From Mucilaginibacter empetricola (lineage in GTDB: Bacteria; Bacteroidota; Bacteroidia; Sphingobacteriales; Sphingobacteriaceae): 64,000 nucleotides of DNA. The first letter of the stretch is position 1. Every line of letters starts with the position of its first letter. The notes under the pieces are model-generated. The model made no database searches. It saw only the letters and a program-made list of their open reading frames with translations, and had not been told where the DNA came from. This document shows, in pieces, positions 16,824 to 25,611 of this stretch. The stretch is taken from contig NZ_JANUBZ010000005.1 in NCBI RefSeq assembly GCF_024808665.1, positions 1 to 64,000 on the forward strand, written 5' to 3'. A program made the translations under genes and the position numbers.

Positions 16824-17381
16824 ATGTCAAGAGTAGGAAAGTTACCTATCGCACTACCGGCAGGAGTTACCGTTACTGTATCAGCACAAAATGTTGTTAC
16901 CGTAAAAGGCCCTAAAGGTGAATTGCACCAGGCGATTGACAGTGATATCACTGTTGAACAGGAAGAAGGAAATTTAGTTGTAAAACGCCCTTCAGAACAA
17001 AAACGCCACAAAGCATTACACGGTTTATATCGTGCATTAATAAATAACATGGTTGTAGGTGTAACCACTGGTTACAAAGTGGAGCAGGAATTAGTGGGTG
17101 TAGGTTACCGCGCAACCAATACAGGTAATACGTTAGATTTAGTGTTGGGTTATTCTCACCACTATGTATTTGAATTACCAACAGAAATTAAGGTTACAAC
17201 AACTGCTGAAAAGGGTAAAAACCCTACCATTATTCTGGAGTCAATTGATAAACAACTTATTGGTCAGGTAGCTGCGAAAATCCGTTCGTTACGTGCGCCA
17301 GAGCCTTACAAAGGTAAAGGTATCAAGTTTGTTGGCGAAATATTGAGAAGAAAAGCAGGTAAATCAGCATCTAAAAAATAA
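16824..17381 (+). CDS. rplF: 50S ribosomal protein L6
   Basis: 185 residues. It starts [17 protein letters not shown] and carries [22 protein letters not shown] near the end (motif [11 protein letters not shown]). It sits at the base of the L7/L12 stalk by the sarcin-ricin loop. It is preceded by a canonical Shine-Dalgarno, unlike its neighbours. Confidence 0.97.
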   Translation: MSRVGKLPIALPAGVTVTVSAQNVVTVKGPKGELHQAIDSDITVEQEEGNLVVKRPSEQKRHKALHGLYRALINNMVVGVTTGYKVEQELVGVGYRATNTGNTLDLVLGYSHHYVFELPTEIKVTTTAEKGKNPTIILESIDKQLIGQVAAKIRSLRAPEPYKGKGIKFVGEILRRKAGKSASKK

Positions 17382-17386
17382 TCGTC

Positions 17387-17740
17387 ATGGGAGCTAAATT
17401 ATCAAGAAGAGACAGAATTAAGAAAGGAATCAGAAAACGTCTTTCAGGTTCTTCGGCACGTCCGCGTCTGTCAGTATATAGAAGTAATAAAGGAATTTAC
17501 GCGCAGATCATTGACGATGTAAGCGGCAAAACTATCGTTTCAGCATCATCTTTATCAAAAGATTTCAACGCAGAAAAAGGTACTAAAATTGATCAGTCAG
17601 TTGCCGTAGGCAAACTGGTAGCTGAAAAAGCAATTGCTGCAGGTATTAAAGATGTGGTTTTCGACAGGAACGGTTACTTGTACCATGGTCGTGTTAAATC
17701 ACTGGCTGATGGAGCACGTGAAGGTGGTTTAAACTTTTAA
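17387..17740 (+). CDS. rplR: 50S ribosomal protein L18
   Basis: 117 residues, with [19 protein letters not shown] and the C-terminal [23 protein letters not shown] (motif [13 protein letters not shown]). It binds 5S rRNA together with L5. It lies 5 bases after rplF. Confidence 0.96.
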   Translation: MGAKLSRRDRIKKGIRKRLSGSSARPRLSVYRSNKGIYAQIIDDVSGKTIVSASSLSKDFNAEKGTKIDQSVAVGKLVAEKAIAAGIKDVVFDRNGYLYHGRVKSLADGAREGGLNF

Positions 17741-17752
17741 TCGAAAAGAGAA

Positions 17753-18271
17753 ATGTCAACAATCAACATAAAAAGAGTAAAAACAAGCGAGATCGAATTA
17801 AAAGACCGCTTGGTAAGCATACAGCGTGTAGCGAAGGTAACCAAAGGCGGCCGTACATTCAGTTTCTCTGCCATTGTGGTAGTAGGTGACGAAAACGGTG
17901 TTGTAGGTTACGGTTTAGGTAAAGCTAAAGAGGTTACTGAAGCAATTGCTAAAGGCATTGATGATGCAAAAAAGAATTTGGTAAAAGTACCTATTATTAA
18001 CGGTACTGTACCTCACGAGCAAATAGGCAAGTTTTCAGGTGGTTTTGTTTTCATTAAACCGGCTGCTAACGGTACTGGTGTAATTGCTGGTGGTGCAATG
18101 CGTGCTGTATTAGAGTCAGCAGGTATCCACAACGTATTGGCAAAATCAAAAGGTTCATCAAACCCGCACAACGTGGTTAAGGCAACTGTATCGGCATTAT
18201 CACAATTACGTGATGCTTATACTGTAGCACAGCACCGCGGCGTTAATTTAGGTAAAGTATTTAACGGATAA
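17753..18271 (+). CDS. rpsE: 30S ribosomal protein S5
   Basis: 172 residues: the dsRBD-like N-terminal domain ([17 protein letters not shown]) and the C-terminal domain with [20 protein letters not shown]. It controls translational accuracy together with S4 at the mRNA entrance. Normal length; ends 6 bases before rpmD. Confidence 0.97.
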   Translation: MSTINIKRVKTSEIELKDRLVSIQRVAKVTKGGRTFSFSAIVVVGDENGVVGYGLGKAKEVTEAIAKGIDDAKKNLVKVPIINGTVPHEQIGKFSGGFVFIKPAANGTGVIAGGAMRAVLESAGIHNVLAKSKGSSNPHNVVKATVSALSQLRDAYTVAQHRGVNLGKVFNG

Positions 18272-18277
18272 TCAGCG

Positions 18278-18457
18278 ATGGCAAAAATCAAGATAACCCA
18301 GATTAAAAGCGTGATCGACAGAAGTGAGCGCCAAAAACGTACGGTTGAGGCCCTGGGCTTAAGAAAGATCAACCACAGTGTAGAAGTTGAAGCCACTGCA
18401 GCGATAGTAGGAATGGTTAAAAAAGTTAATCACCTGGTAGCTGTAGAAAATATTTAA
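18278..18457 (+). CDS. rpmD: 50S ribosomal protein L30
   Basis: 59 residues, in the expected place between rpsE and rplO. It starts MAKIKITQIKSVIDRSE and contains RTVEALGLRKINHSVEVE, the L30 core. ATG at 18278, stop TAA at 18455. L30 is a small protein of the large subunit. Confidence 0.95.
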   Translation: MAKIKITQIKSVIDRSERQKRTVEALGLRKINHSVEVEATAAIVGMVKKVNHLVAVENI

Positions 18458-18461
18458 TATC

Positions 18462-18908
18462 ATGAATTTAAGTAATCTTAAACCTGCAAAAGGTTCTACT
18501 AAAAATAGAAAAAGAATTGGCCGTGGTACAGGTTCTGGCCGTGGCGGAACATCAACCCGTGGTCATAAAGGCGCAGGTTCACGTTCAGGTACCAGCACTA
18601 AGGTTGGTTTTGAAGGTGGTCAGATGCCTTTACAACGCCGTGTGCCTAAGGTAGGATTTAAAAATCCTAACCGCGTAGAGTACGTTGGTGTTAACCTTGA
18701 CGTTCTTCAAACATTAGTTGAACAATATTCAATTGCTACAATTGATTTTGATACACTAAAAGAACACGGTTTAGCTTCAAGAAACGATCTTGTTAAAATT
18801 TTAGGTCGTGGCGAGCTGAAAGCTAAATTAGAAGTTAAGGCACATGCGTTTACTGCTACAGCGCAAAAAGCAATAGAAGCGGCCGGGGGTTCAATAGTTA
18901 AGCTATAA
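18462..18908 (+). CDS. rplO: 50S ribosomal protein L15
   Basis: 148 residues. It starts MNLSNLKPAKGSTKNRKRIG and continues with the long Gly/Arg-rich segment GRGGTSTRGHKGAGSRSG typical of L15, ending with the AFTATAQKAIEAAGGSIV motif. It is a late-assembly large-subunit protein. It ends 6 bases before secY. Confidence 0.97.
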   Translation: MNLSNLKPAKGSTKNRKRIGRGTGSGRGGTSTRGHKGAGSRSGTSTKVGFEGGQMPLQRRVPKVGFKNPNRVEYVGVNLDVLQTLVEQYSIATIDFDTLKEHGLASRNDLVKILGRGELKAKLEVKAHAFTATAQKAIEAAGGSIVKL

Positions 18909-18914
18909 TTTTCG

Positions 18915-20258
18915 ATGAAGAAATTTTTCACCACATTATCCAATATCTGGAAAATCGAAGACTTAAGAGTGCGTATTACTAACACACTCTTATTTCTTTT
19001 AATATATCGCGTAGGTTCATTTGTTGTGTTGCCGGGTGTAAATCCAGCATCGCTGAACAATCAGCAAAACAAAGATGGAATAGCAGGTTTACTGAATATG
19101 TTTGCAGGAGGTTCGTTTTCACGTGCCTCAATTTTTGCATTGGGTGTAATGCCTTATATTTCGGCCTCTATTGTGGTGCAGCTGCTTGGTATTGCAGTGC
19201 CTTATTTCGCTAAACTTCAGAAAGAAGGCGAAAGCGGCCGTAATAAAATAAACCAGTGGACCCGTTACCTAACTATAGGTATTACAGCGTTGCAGGCTAT
19301 CGGGTATCTGAAATCACAGATCACTCCTGAGCAAATGGAAATAGCTAACCCATACTTTACCATTTTAAATATGTGCGTGTTAACAGCAAGTACCATGTTT
19401 ATTATGTGGCTGGGTGAAAAAATTACCGATAAAGGTATTGGTAATGGTATCTCACTAATAATAATGGTGGGTATAATTGCTGCTTTACCAGGTGCGTTTT
19501 TAGGTGAATTTAACGCACGTACGGCAGGAGCTGGTGGTTTGGTTACTTTTGTGGTTGAAATTGTTGCACTTGTTGGCGTGGTGATGTTTACTATATTAAT
19601 AGTACAGGGAACACGAAAAATTGCTGTTCAATATGCTAAGCGCATAGTAGGCAATAAGCAATATGGCGGTGTTCGTCAGTACATTCCTTTAAAAGTGAAT
19701 GCAGCTGGTGTGATGCCAATTATATTTGCACAAGCGTTGATGTTTATACCAGCAACTGTTGCACAGTTTTTCCCTAAAGCAGCGTCAAACGGCATATTAA
19801 TGTCATTGTCTGATTATACTTCATGGGGTCATAACTTATTATTTGCTATATTAATCATCCTGTTTACTTATTTCTATACGGCTATTACCGTTAATCCTAA
19901 CCAGATGGCCGAGGATATGAAAAAGAACGGAGGATTTATCCCAGGTATTAAACCAGGTAAAAGCACGGCTGATTTTATTGATGCAGTAATATCAAGAATT
20001 ACATTACCAGGTTCAATTTTCCTTGCCATTATAGCTATAATACCGGCGTTAGCCAGTTTGGTACACGTTAGTAGCGGCTTTGCAAGGTTCTTTGGTGGTA
20101 CTTCATTAATTATTCTTGTAGGTGTTGTTATTGATACTTTGCAGCAGATTGAAAGCCATTTGTTAATGCGTCATTATGATGGTTTAATGAAAACCGGAAG
20201 AATTAAAGGTCGTACAGCTATTCCGTCGGCAGATGGAACTAGCCAGTCTGTTATCTGA
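18915..20258 (+). CDS. secY: Preprotein translocase channel SecY
   Basis: 447 residues with about ten membrane helices. The start MKKFFTTLSNIWKIEDLRVR is followed by a first helix (NTLLFLLIYRVGSFVVLPG) and a plug region; GESGRNKINQWTRYLT and the loop TFFYTAITVNPNQMAEDMKKNGGF (motif NPNQMAEDMKKNGGFIPG) are diagnostic. It forms the inner-membrane channel with SecE and SecG. In this genome it would also carry the signal-peptide proteins at 52-64 kb. It is in its usual place after rplO. Confidence 0.98.
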   Translation: MKKFFTTLSNIWKIEDLRVRITNTLLFLLIYRVGSFVVLPGVNPASLNNQQNKDGIAGLLNMFAGGSFSRASIFALGVMPYISASIVVQLLGIAVPYFAKLQKEGESGRNKINQWTRYLTIGITALQAIGYLKSQITPEQMEIANPYFTILNMCVLTASTMFIMWLGEKITDKGIGNGISLIIMVGIIAALPGAFLGEFNARTAGAGGLVTFVVEIVALVGVVMFTILIVQGTRKIAVQYAKRIVGNKQYGGVRQYIPLKVNAAGVMPIIFAQALMFIPATVAQFFPKAASNGILMSLSDYTSWGHNLLFAILIILFTYFYTAITVNPNQMAEDMKKNGGFIPGIKPGKSTADFIDAVISRITLPGSIFLAIIAIIPALASLVHVSSGFARFFGGTSLIILVGVVIDTLQQIESHLLMRHYDGLMKTGRIKGRTAIPSADGTSQSVI

Positions 20259-20267
20259 TAATTTAAC

Positions 20268-21059
20268 ATGTCAAAGATTCATTATAAGTCTGTCGAAGAG
20301 ATAGAGCTCATAAGAGAAAGTTCTTTACTTGTTTCCAAAACACTTGGGGAGATTGCGAAAGTAATACGCTCTGGCATAAAAACAATTGAATTAAATAAAC
20401 TTGCAGAAACCTTTATCCGTGATAACGGAGGGATACCTGCATTTTTAAATTACCATGGCTTCCCTTATTCATTGTGTATATCAATGAATGATCAGGTGGT
20501 TCACGGTTTCCCTGGTGACAGGGAGCTGGTAGATGGCGATTTGGTGTCGGTTGATTGTGGTGTGGAGTTAAATAAGTATATCGGCGACTCTGCTTACACT
20601 TTCGCAATAGGCGAAGTTAGCGCAGAGGTTAAAAAGCTGATGCGCGTTACTCAGGAATGCCTGGACTTTGGAGTTCAAAAGGCAGTAGCTGGTAATCGTA
20701 TTGGTGATATAGGATATGCAGTTCAGGAGCATGCTGAGAAGAATGGTTTTGGTGTAGTGAAAGAGTTGGTTGGACATGGAGTTGGTTTACATCTGCATGA
20801 AAAGCCCGAGGTTCCTAATTACGGCAAGCGTGGGGCAGGCATTAAACTGGAAGAAGGTATGGTTATAGCTATTGAGCCTATGATTAATGCCGGTAAAGCC
20901 AGGGTAAAGTTTTGGGATGACGGATGGACAGTTTCGACCGTTGATAGCAAGCCATCGGCCCATTATGAGCATACGGTGGCTATCATGAAGGGGAAACCCG
21001 ACATTTTATCGACTTTTGAATATGTCGATAATGTTTTAAAAGAAAAAAATAATAATTAA
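20268..21059 (+). CDS. map: Methionine aminopeptidase, type I
   Basis: 263 residues; removes the start Met from nascent proteins. Metal-ligand motifs are present: DLVSVDCGVELNKYIGDSA with two aspartates, GHGVGLHLHEKPEVPNYG with the His, GMVIAIEPM with the Glu, and AHYEHTVAI with the last Glu. It follows secY by 9 bp, as in many bacteria, and precedes a second promoter before infA. Confidence 0.96.
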   Translation: MSKIHYKSVEEIELIRESSLLVSKTLGEIAKVIRSGIKTIELNKLAETFIRDNGGIPAFLNYHGFPYSLCISMNDQVVHGFPGDRELVDGDLVSVDCGVELNKYIGDSAYTFAIGEVSAEVKKLMRVTQECLDFGVQKAVAGNRIGDIGYAVQEHAEKNGFGVVKELVGHGVGLHLHEKPEVPNYGKRGAGIKLEEGMVIAIEPMINAGKARVKFWDDGWTVSTVDSKPSAHYEHTVAIMKGKPDILSTFEYVDNVLKEKNNN

Positions 21060-21070
21060 AATATTTTTAT

Positions 21071-21078
21071 TAATTTTG
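21071..21078 (+). promoter_or_regulatory. Likely internal promoter before infA (-7 element)
   Basis: TAATTTTG fits TAnnTTTG; no strong -33 is visible. Directly after it comes TCCCGGTTTTGGGA, a small hairpin at the expected start of the RNA, then GGATAATT. The rplC leader has the same order (TAnnTTTG, C/G-rich hairpin, GGATAATT). Confidence 0.55.
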
Positions 21079-21122
21079 CATCCCGGTTTTGGGACGGATA
21101 ATTAAGTAATAATCAGTAAAAT

Positions 21123-21341
21123 ATGGCGAAACAATCATCGATTGAGCAAGACGGAACGATTCGGGAGGCATTGTCAAATGCAATGTTTAGGGTTGAACTT
21201 GAAAATGGCCATGAGATTATTGCACATATTTCCGGAAAAATGCGGATGCACTACATTAAAATTTTACCTGGCGACAGAGTAAAACTGGAAATGAGTCCGT
21301 ACGATTTAACAAAAGGCAGAATAACCTACAGATATAAATAA
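21123..21341 (+). CDS. infA: Translation initiation factor IF-1
   Basis: 72 residues, an S1-like OB fold: [32 protein letters not shown] (motif [19 protein letters not shown]), then [25 protein letters not shown] and GRITYRYK. It binds the A site of the 30S subunit. It is followed 8 bases later by rpmJ, as in many bacteria. Confidence 0.97.
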   Translation: MAKQSSIEQDGTIREALSNAMFRVELENGHEIIAHISGKMRMHYIKILPGDRVKLEMSPYDLTKGRITYRYK

Positions 21342-21349
21342 TTAAAGCG

Positions 21350-21466
21350 ATGAAAGTTAGAGCATCAATTAAAAAACGCAGTGTTGATTGCAAAATCATC
21401 CGCCGCAACGGGAAACTTTACGTAATAAACAAAAAGAATCCTAAGTATAAACAACGCCAGGGGTAA
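21350..21466 (+). CDS. rpmJ: 50S ribosomal protein L36 (zinc-free form)
   Basis: 38 residues: [19 protein letters not shown], then the NPKYKQRQG ending. It keeps the family skeleton but has lost the CxxC and C/H zinc ligands: only one Cys remains. So it is the zinc-independent type, like S14 in the same operon. Confidence 0.94.
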   Translation: MKVRASIKKRSVDCKIIRRNGKLYVINKKNPKYKQRQG

Positions 21467-21472
21467 ATAATT

Positions 21473-21556
21473 AAATGAATTAATGATTTATTGACTTACT
21501 GAATATTTGACAGTAAAAACTCAATAATTCAATAATTCGATCAATCAATAAATAAA
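21473..21556. repeat. AT-rich word-repeat spacer before rpsM
   Basis: Contains TAATGATTTATTGACTTACTGAATA, shown in part, and the words CAATAATTC repeated (about 21520-21540), in partial inverted symmetry. No ORF. It resembles the spacer before rpsK (21950-22075) that carries the same words (AACTCAATAATT at 22060-22071). Confidence 0.45.
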
Positions 21557-21560
21557 AAAT

Positions 21561-21938
21561 ATGGCAAGGATATCAGGTATTGATTTACCAAAAAATAAAA
21601 GAGGAGAGATCGGGCTTACTTATATCTTCGGAATTGGCCGCTCAACAGCTCAAAAAATTTTGACTGAAGCTGGTATTGATTTCAATACAAAGGTACAAGA
21701 CTGGAACGATGAGCAATTAGCTACCATCCGTGGAATCATTAACGACCAGATAAAGGTTGAAGGTTCATTGCGTTCAGAAGTTCAGCTTAACATTAAACGT
21801 TTGATGGATATAGGTTGCTACCGTGGTACCCGTCACCGTAAAGGTTTACCTCTGCGTGGTCAACGTACTAAGAACAACTCACGTACCCGTAAAGGTAAAC
21901 GTAAAACAGTTGCTAACAAGAAAAAAGCTACTAAATAG
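21561..21938 (+). CDS. rpsM: 30S ribosomal protein S13
   Basis: 125 residues. It starts [26 protein letters not shown] (motif [17 protein letters not shown]) and ends in the basic tail after [19 protein letters not shown]. It contacts tRNA and forms intersubunit bridges with L5. Normal length and in standard order. Confidence 0.97.
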   Translation: MARISGIDLPKNKRGEIGLTYIFGIGRSTAQKILTEAGIDFNTKVQDWNDEQLATIRGIINDQIKVEGSLRSEVQLNIKRLMDIGCYRGTRHRKGLPLRGQRTKNNSRTRKGKRKTVANKKKATK

Positions 21939-22077
21939 TAATTGATTAGTGATCGGAGAACAGGGGTTAGTTAATAACTACTCGGTTCAATGGTCATTAG
22001 GAATAAAATTATAAAAACAGTTATACGGGTCCGGTTATTAAATAACTCAGTAATTCGTAAACTCAATAATTAAGAAA

Positions 22078-22467
22078 ATGGCTAAAAGCAAAAAAGTTAC
22101 CAAAAAGCGTGTTGTAATTGTTGAGCCTGTTGGCGAAGCACATATCAACGCAACTTTTAACAACATCATCATCACTCTTACCAACAAAACTGGTCAGGCT
22201 ATTTCATGGTCATCAGCTGGTAAAATGGGTTTCAAAGGTTCAAAAAAGAATACTCCTTACGCTGCTGGTCAAGCTGCAGGCGATTGCGGTAAAGTTGCTT
22301 ATGACTTAGGTTTACGCAAGGTTGAGGTATTTGTAAAGGGTCCTGGTGCTGGTCGTGAATCAGCTATCCGTACTTTGCAAACTGCAGGTATTGAAGTAAC
22401 TACTATAAAAGATATTACACCGCTTCCACACAACGGTTGTCGTCCATCAAAAAGAAGAAGAGTTTAA
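22078..22467 (+). CDS. rpsK: 30S ribosomal protein S11
   Basis: 129 residues. It has [19 protein letters not shown], then [20 protein letters not shown] and ends [18 protein letters not shown]. It lies on the platform near the mRNA exit, close to where the Shine-Dalgarno helix would form. A 139-bp repeat-bearing gap separates it from rpsM. Confidence 0.97.
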   Translation: MAKSKKVTKKRVVIVEPVGEAHINATFNNIIITLTNKTGQAISWSSAGKMGFKGSKKNTPYAAGQAAGDCGKVAYDLGLRKVEVFVKGPGAGRESAIRTLQTAGIEVTTIKDITPLPHNGCRPSKRRRV

Positions 22468-22534
22468 TTAACAGATTTTTTAAAGCTAAGATTCATCAGC
22501 TGCGGGCTGTTTGATACTTTAAGAACAACAAACA

Positions 22535-23143
22535 ATGGCTAGATATACAGGTCCAAAATCAAAAATTGCGCGCCGTTTCCGTGAACCGATCTTCGGTCCG
22601 GATAAAGCGTTAGAAAGAAAAAACTATCCACCGGGAATGCATGGCGCTTCTAAAAGAAGAGGAAAGCAATCAGAGTATTCAACCCAGTTGATGGAAAAAC
22701 AGAAAGTTAAATACACTTACGGTGTGTTGGAACGTCAGTTCGAAAACTTATTTCACCGTGCTTCTGCAAAAGAAGGTATTACAGGTGAAAACTTGTTAAA
22801 GCTTTTAGAAGCTCGTTTGGATAACGCAGTATACCGTTTAGGTATCGCGCCAACACGTTCAGGTGCACGTCAGTTAGTAGGCCACAAACACATTACTGTT
22901 AATGGTGAAGTTGTAAACATTGCATCTTATACATTAAAAGCTGGTGATGTTGTTGCAGTTCGTGAGAAATCAAAAACGCTTGAAGCAATTACACACTCGG
23001 TAGCTGGTAGAAAAATTAACAAACACAGCTGGCTGGAATGGGATGCTGCCAATTTAACAGGTAAATTCCTAAACTATCCAAACCGCGATGAGATTCCTGA
23101 AAACATTAAGGAAAACCTTATCGTCGAGTTGTACTCAAAATAA
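22535..23143 (+). CDS. rpsD: 30S ribosomal protein S4
   Basis: 202 residues, normal length. It starts [22 protein letters not shown], shown in part, with the S4 RNA-binding segment [21 protein letters not shown] and [11 protein letters not shown]. No zinc motif is seen at the N-terminus. It is the primary 16S binder and in E. coli represses the alpha operon. Confidence 0.97.
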   Translation: MARYTGPKSKIARRFREPIFGPDKALERKNYPPGMHGASKRRGKQSEYSTQLMEKQKVKYTYGVLERQFENLFHRASAKEGITGENLLKLLEARLDNAVYRLGIAPTRSGARQLVGHKHITVNGEVVNIASYTLKAGDVVAVREKSKTLEAITHSVAGRKINKHSWLEWDAANLTGKFLNYPNRDEIPENIKENLIVELYSK

Positions 23144-23236
23144 TAACGATACTTATCTGCATCATGATTGGCACATTCTGTCAATCATTTTGCAGTTTAA
23201 ATCAATTCAATTAGTAACAATAAATAAAGGATATAA

Positions 23237-24229
23237 ATGGCAATTTTAGCATTTCAAAAACCAGACAAGGTTATCATGCAGAAATCAACTGATTTTGATG
23301 GCACGTTTGAGTTTCGTCCGTTAGAACCAGGCTTCGGTGTGACCATTGGTAATGCTCTGCGTCGTATCTTACTTTCTTCACTTGAAGGTTATGCGATCAC
23401 TTCAGTTCGTTTTTCAGGAGTGATGCATGAGTTCTCAACCATTAAAGGTGTTGTTGAAGACGTTACAGAAATTATACTTAACCTTAAACAAGTTAGGTTT
23501 AAAAAATCCGGTGAATCTGGCGATAGCGAAAAGATATTTGTGATAATTAATGGCCAGGACGCTTTTAAAGCTGGTGACATCACCAAGTTCTCTAACAATT
23601 TCAGTGTTTTAAACCCTGATTTGGTTATTTGCAACATGGATTCATCAGTTACGCTTGAAATTGAGCTAACGGTTAATAAAGGCCGTGGTTATGTTGCAAG
23701 CGAAGAAAACAAAAACCCTGATGCTAACGTAGGTGTAATAGCTATCGATTCTATTTACACTCCTATAAAAAACGTAAAATATACTATTGAGAACTATCGT
23801 GTAGAACAAAAAACAGACTATGAAAAATTAGTTCTGGATATTACTACTGATGGCTCTATTCATCCTGAAGATGCATTGAAGGAAGCGGCTAAGATCCTTA
23901 TCCAACACTTTATGTTGTTCAGCGATGAGAACATGATGCTTGAAGCTCAGGCTAAAGAAGAAACTAAAGAAGTTGACGAGGAAATTCTGCACATGCGCAA
24001 AATCCTTAAAACTGAATTAGTTGATCTTGACCTTTCTGTACGTGCGCTAAACTGCCTTAAAGCTGCTGATATCCGTAGCCTGGCTGATTTAGTTTCGTAT
24101 GACGTAGCTGATATGTTGAAGTTCAGAAACTTTGGTAAAAAATCATTAACTGAAATTCAGGACCTGGTTAAATCAAAAGGTTTATCTTTTGGCATGAACC
24201 TGACCAAATTTAAGTTAGACGAAGAATAA
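23237..24229 (+). CDS. rpoA: RNA polymerase alpha subunit
   Basis: 330 residues. The N-terminal dimerisation domain (to about 230) has [23 protein letters not shown] with the family LRRILLSS motif; the C-terminal domain (about 255-325) has [21 protein letters not shown] and [13 protein letters not shown], which contact UP elements and activators. Normal length. It lies between rpsD and rplQ as in most bacteria. Confidence 0.98.
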   Translation: MAILAFQKPDKVIMQKSTDFDGTFEFRPLEPGFGVTIGNALRRILLSSLEGYAITSVRFSGVMHEFSTIKGVVEDVTEIILNLKQVRFKKSGESGDSEKIFVIINGQDAFKAGDITKFSNNFSVLNPDLVICNMDSSVTLEIELTVNKGRGYVASEENKNPDANVGVIAIDSIYTPIKNVKYTIENYRVEQKTDYEKLVLDITTDGSIHPEDALKEAAKILIQHFMLFSDENMMLEAQAKEETKEVDEEILHMRKILKTELVDLDLSVRALNCLKAADIRSLADLVSYDVADMLKFRNFGKKSLTEIQDLVKSKGLSFGMNLTKFKLDEE

Positions 24230-24231
24230 TA

Positions 24232-24331
24232 AAGATTAGAGGTTGGAGATTAATTAGTCTCTGACCTCTTTTCATTTTTAATAAAAAGACTTGAGAAAGA
24301 AAGTGAACTAATCTCTGATCTTTAATTAACA
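24232..24331. repeat. Inverted-word spacer between rpoA and rplQ
   Basis: Left: AAAGATTAGAGGTTGGAGATTAATTAG; right: ACTAATCTCTGATCTTTAATT (each given in part). They are imperfect complements, so the spacer can form a long hairpin. The words TAGAGGTT and GGAGATTA recur inside uvrA at 44711-44735. Confidence 0.6.
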
Positions 24332-24408
24332 AATCACTGACATTGGCATAAGTCCGAAGGCCGGATTAAGTTCCCCTGACGGTATGCACGTGCAAAAATT
24401 AAAAAACA

Positions 24409-24948
24409 ATGAGACACGGAAAAAAAGTTAACCATTTAGGCCGTACTAACAGTCACCGCAAGGCGATGATGAGTAACATGGCTACATCGCTTATTTTACA
24501 CAAGCGTATTACTACTACTTTAGCTAAAGCAAAAGCTTTACGCGGTTATGTAGAACCAATTTTAACAAAATCAAAAAGCGATACTACACACTCACGTCGT
24601 ATTGTATTTAGCTACTTGCAGGATAAAGATGCAGTTACTATCTTGTTCCGCGAAATAGCTGAAAAAATAGCTAACCGCCCGGGTGGTTATACCCGTATCA
24701 TCAAAATGGAAAACCGTTTAGGTGATAACGCTGAAATGGCAATGATTGAATTGGTAGATTACAATACTGTTTACGGTACTGATGCTGCTAAAACTGAAAA
24801 GAAATCAACCCGTCGTCGTGGTGGTGCTACTAAAGGCAAAGCTGCTGCACCTGCTGCTAAAGAAGAAGCTGTTGTTGAAGAGCCTAAAGCAGAAGTTGCT
24901 CCCGAAGCACCTGCAGTAAGCGAAGACAATGCTGAAAAAGGAGAATAA
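24409..24948 (+). CDS. rplQ: 50S ribosomal protein L17
   Basis: 179 residues, with the standard L17 (about 1-125) starting [20 protein letters not shown] and [19 protein letters not shown]. Then a C-terminal extension of about 50 residues rich in K, A, P and E, as seen in Bacteroidota. It is the last gene of the operon and is followed by a good terminator. The 180-bp spacer to rpoA has an unusual palindromic leader. Confidence 0.95.
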   Translation: MRHGKKVNHLGRTNSHRKAMMSNMATSLILHKRITTTLAKAKALRGYVEPILTKSKSDTTHSRRIVFSYLQDKDAVTILFREIAEKIANRPGGYTRIIKMENRLGDNAEMAMIELVDYNTVYGTDAAKTEKKSTRRRGGATKGKAAAPAAKEEAVVEEPKAEVAPEAPAVSEDNAEKGE

Positions 24949-24982
24949 TTTTAAATCCAAATAAACTTAATTATTAAGGAAC

Positions 24983-25010
24983 AGCCCCGCCACAAGCGGG
25001 GCTTCTTTGT
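24983..25010 (+). terminator. Terminator of the ribosomal operon
   Basis: Perfect 8-bp stem AGCCCCGC (24983-24990) with GCGGGGCT (24996-25003), loop CACAA, followed by TCTTTGTTTG. It ends the rplC-rplQ transcript. Confidence 0.85.
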
Positions 25011-25152
25011 TTGTGTTTATTAAGTTTCGCTAATTTAAATTTCTTTTTGGTTTTATTTTGGTAATTAAAATGAAACTATTAACTTGTTGTTAAGGTGAAT
25101 GCCTGGGTACCGCTAATAAAACCCCAGCAGATTTAACTAAACCAACAGTAGT

Positions 25153-25347
25153 ATGAGAGCTAACTTAGGAAAATCTCTTTCCAGAGAAGAAATGAAACAG
25201 ATTCAGGGTGGTAAGTATCCTGGCTGTGCAACACAAGGCGAAAATGGTAATTCTTATTCACAGGGATGCTGCACAGGTCTGATCCAGTGCACTGTAAGTA
25301 ATCAATGTGAAGTTCCAGGCACTTGCCCGCCATGTCCAACTTGTTAA
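25153..25347 (+). CDS. Double-glycine leader, cysteine-rich peptide (bacteriocin-like)
   Basis: 64 residues. Residues 1-20 look like a double-glycine leader (LSREEMKQIQGG), as used by C39-peptidase ABC exporters for bacteriocins and signalling peptides. The predicted core (21-64) has eight cysteines, including CC and CPPC-like spacing, plus Pro and Gly, so four disulfides are possible. This layout is common in Bacteroidota orphan peptides. No exporter, modification enzyme or immunity gene is beside it; it is bounded by its own terminator and by dnaK. Function unknown: bacteriocin, RiPP precursor or signal are all possible. Confidence 0.75.
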   Translation: MRANLGKSLSREEMKQIQGGKYPGCATQGENGNSYSQGCCTGLIQCTVSNQCEVPGTCPPCPTC

Positions 25348-25382
25348 TTAAGCTTTTATAAATAATTATACTTTATAAAAGG

Positions 25383-25416
25383 CTCCTCCTGGTCGCAGAT
25401 CAGGGGGAGTTTTTTG
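25383..25416 (+). terminator. Terminator of the cysteine-rich peptide gene
   Basis: Stem CTCCTCCTG (25383-25391) with CAGGGGGAG (25401-25409, one G-T pair), loop GTCGCAGAT, then six or more T. The peptide therefore forms a single-gene transcript. Confidence 0.85.
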
Positions 25417-25548
25417 TTATATAGGTCCACTCAATTTATAGCCAATTTCTGCCAACCTGTCACCACCTTTAGTCAGCATGCTGACGAATTATTACCATTA
25501 ACCTCTTACCTTTCACGTTTCGTCTTAAAATAAACTGCCAAACCCAAA

Positions 25549-25564
25549 TTGGCACAAGCCTTGT
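25549..25564 (+). promoter_or_regulatory. Possible sigma-54-like promoter of dnaK
   Basis: TTGGCAC (25549-25555), five bases, then TTGT (25561-25564) is close to TTGGCACN5TTGC, but the -12 GC is GT. The region upstream has several GCCAA/TTGGC words that can pair (GCCAA at 25538-25542 with TTGGC). No TAnnTTTG element is seen before dnaK. Confidence 0.35.
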
Positions 25565-25611
25565 TAAATAGCTTGTGATAAATAAACAATCAATCAGGAA
25601 AATATAATCAT

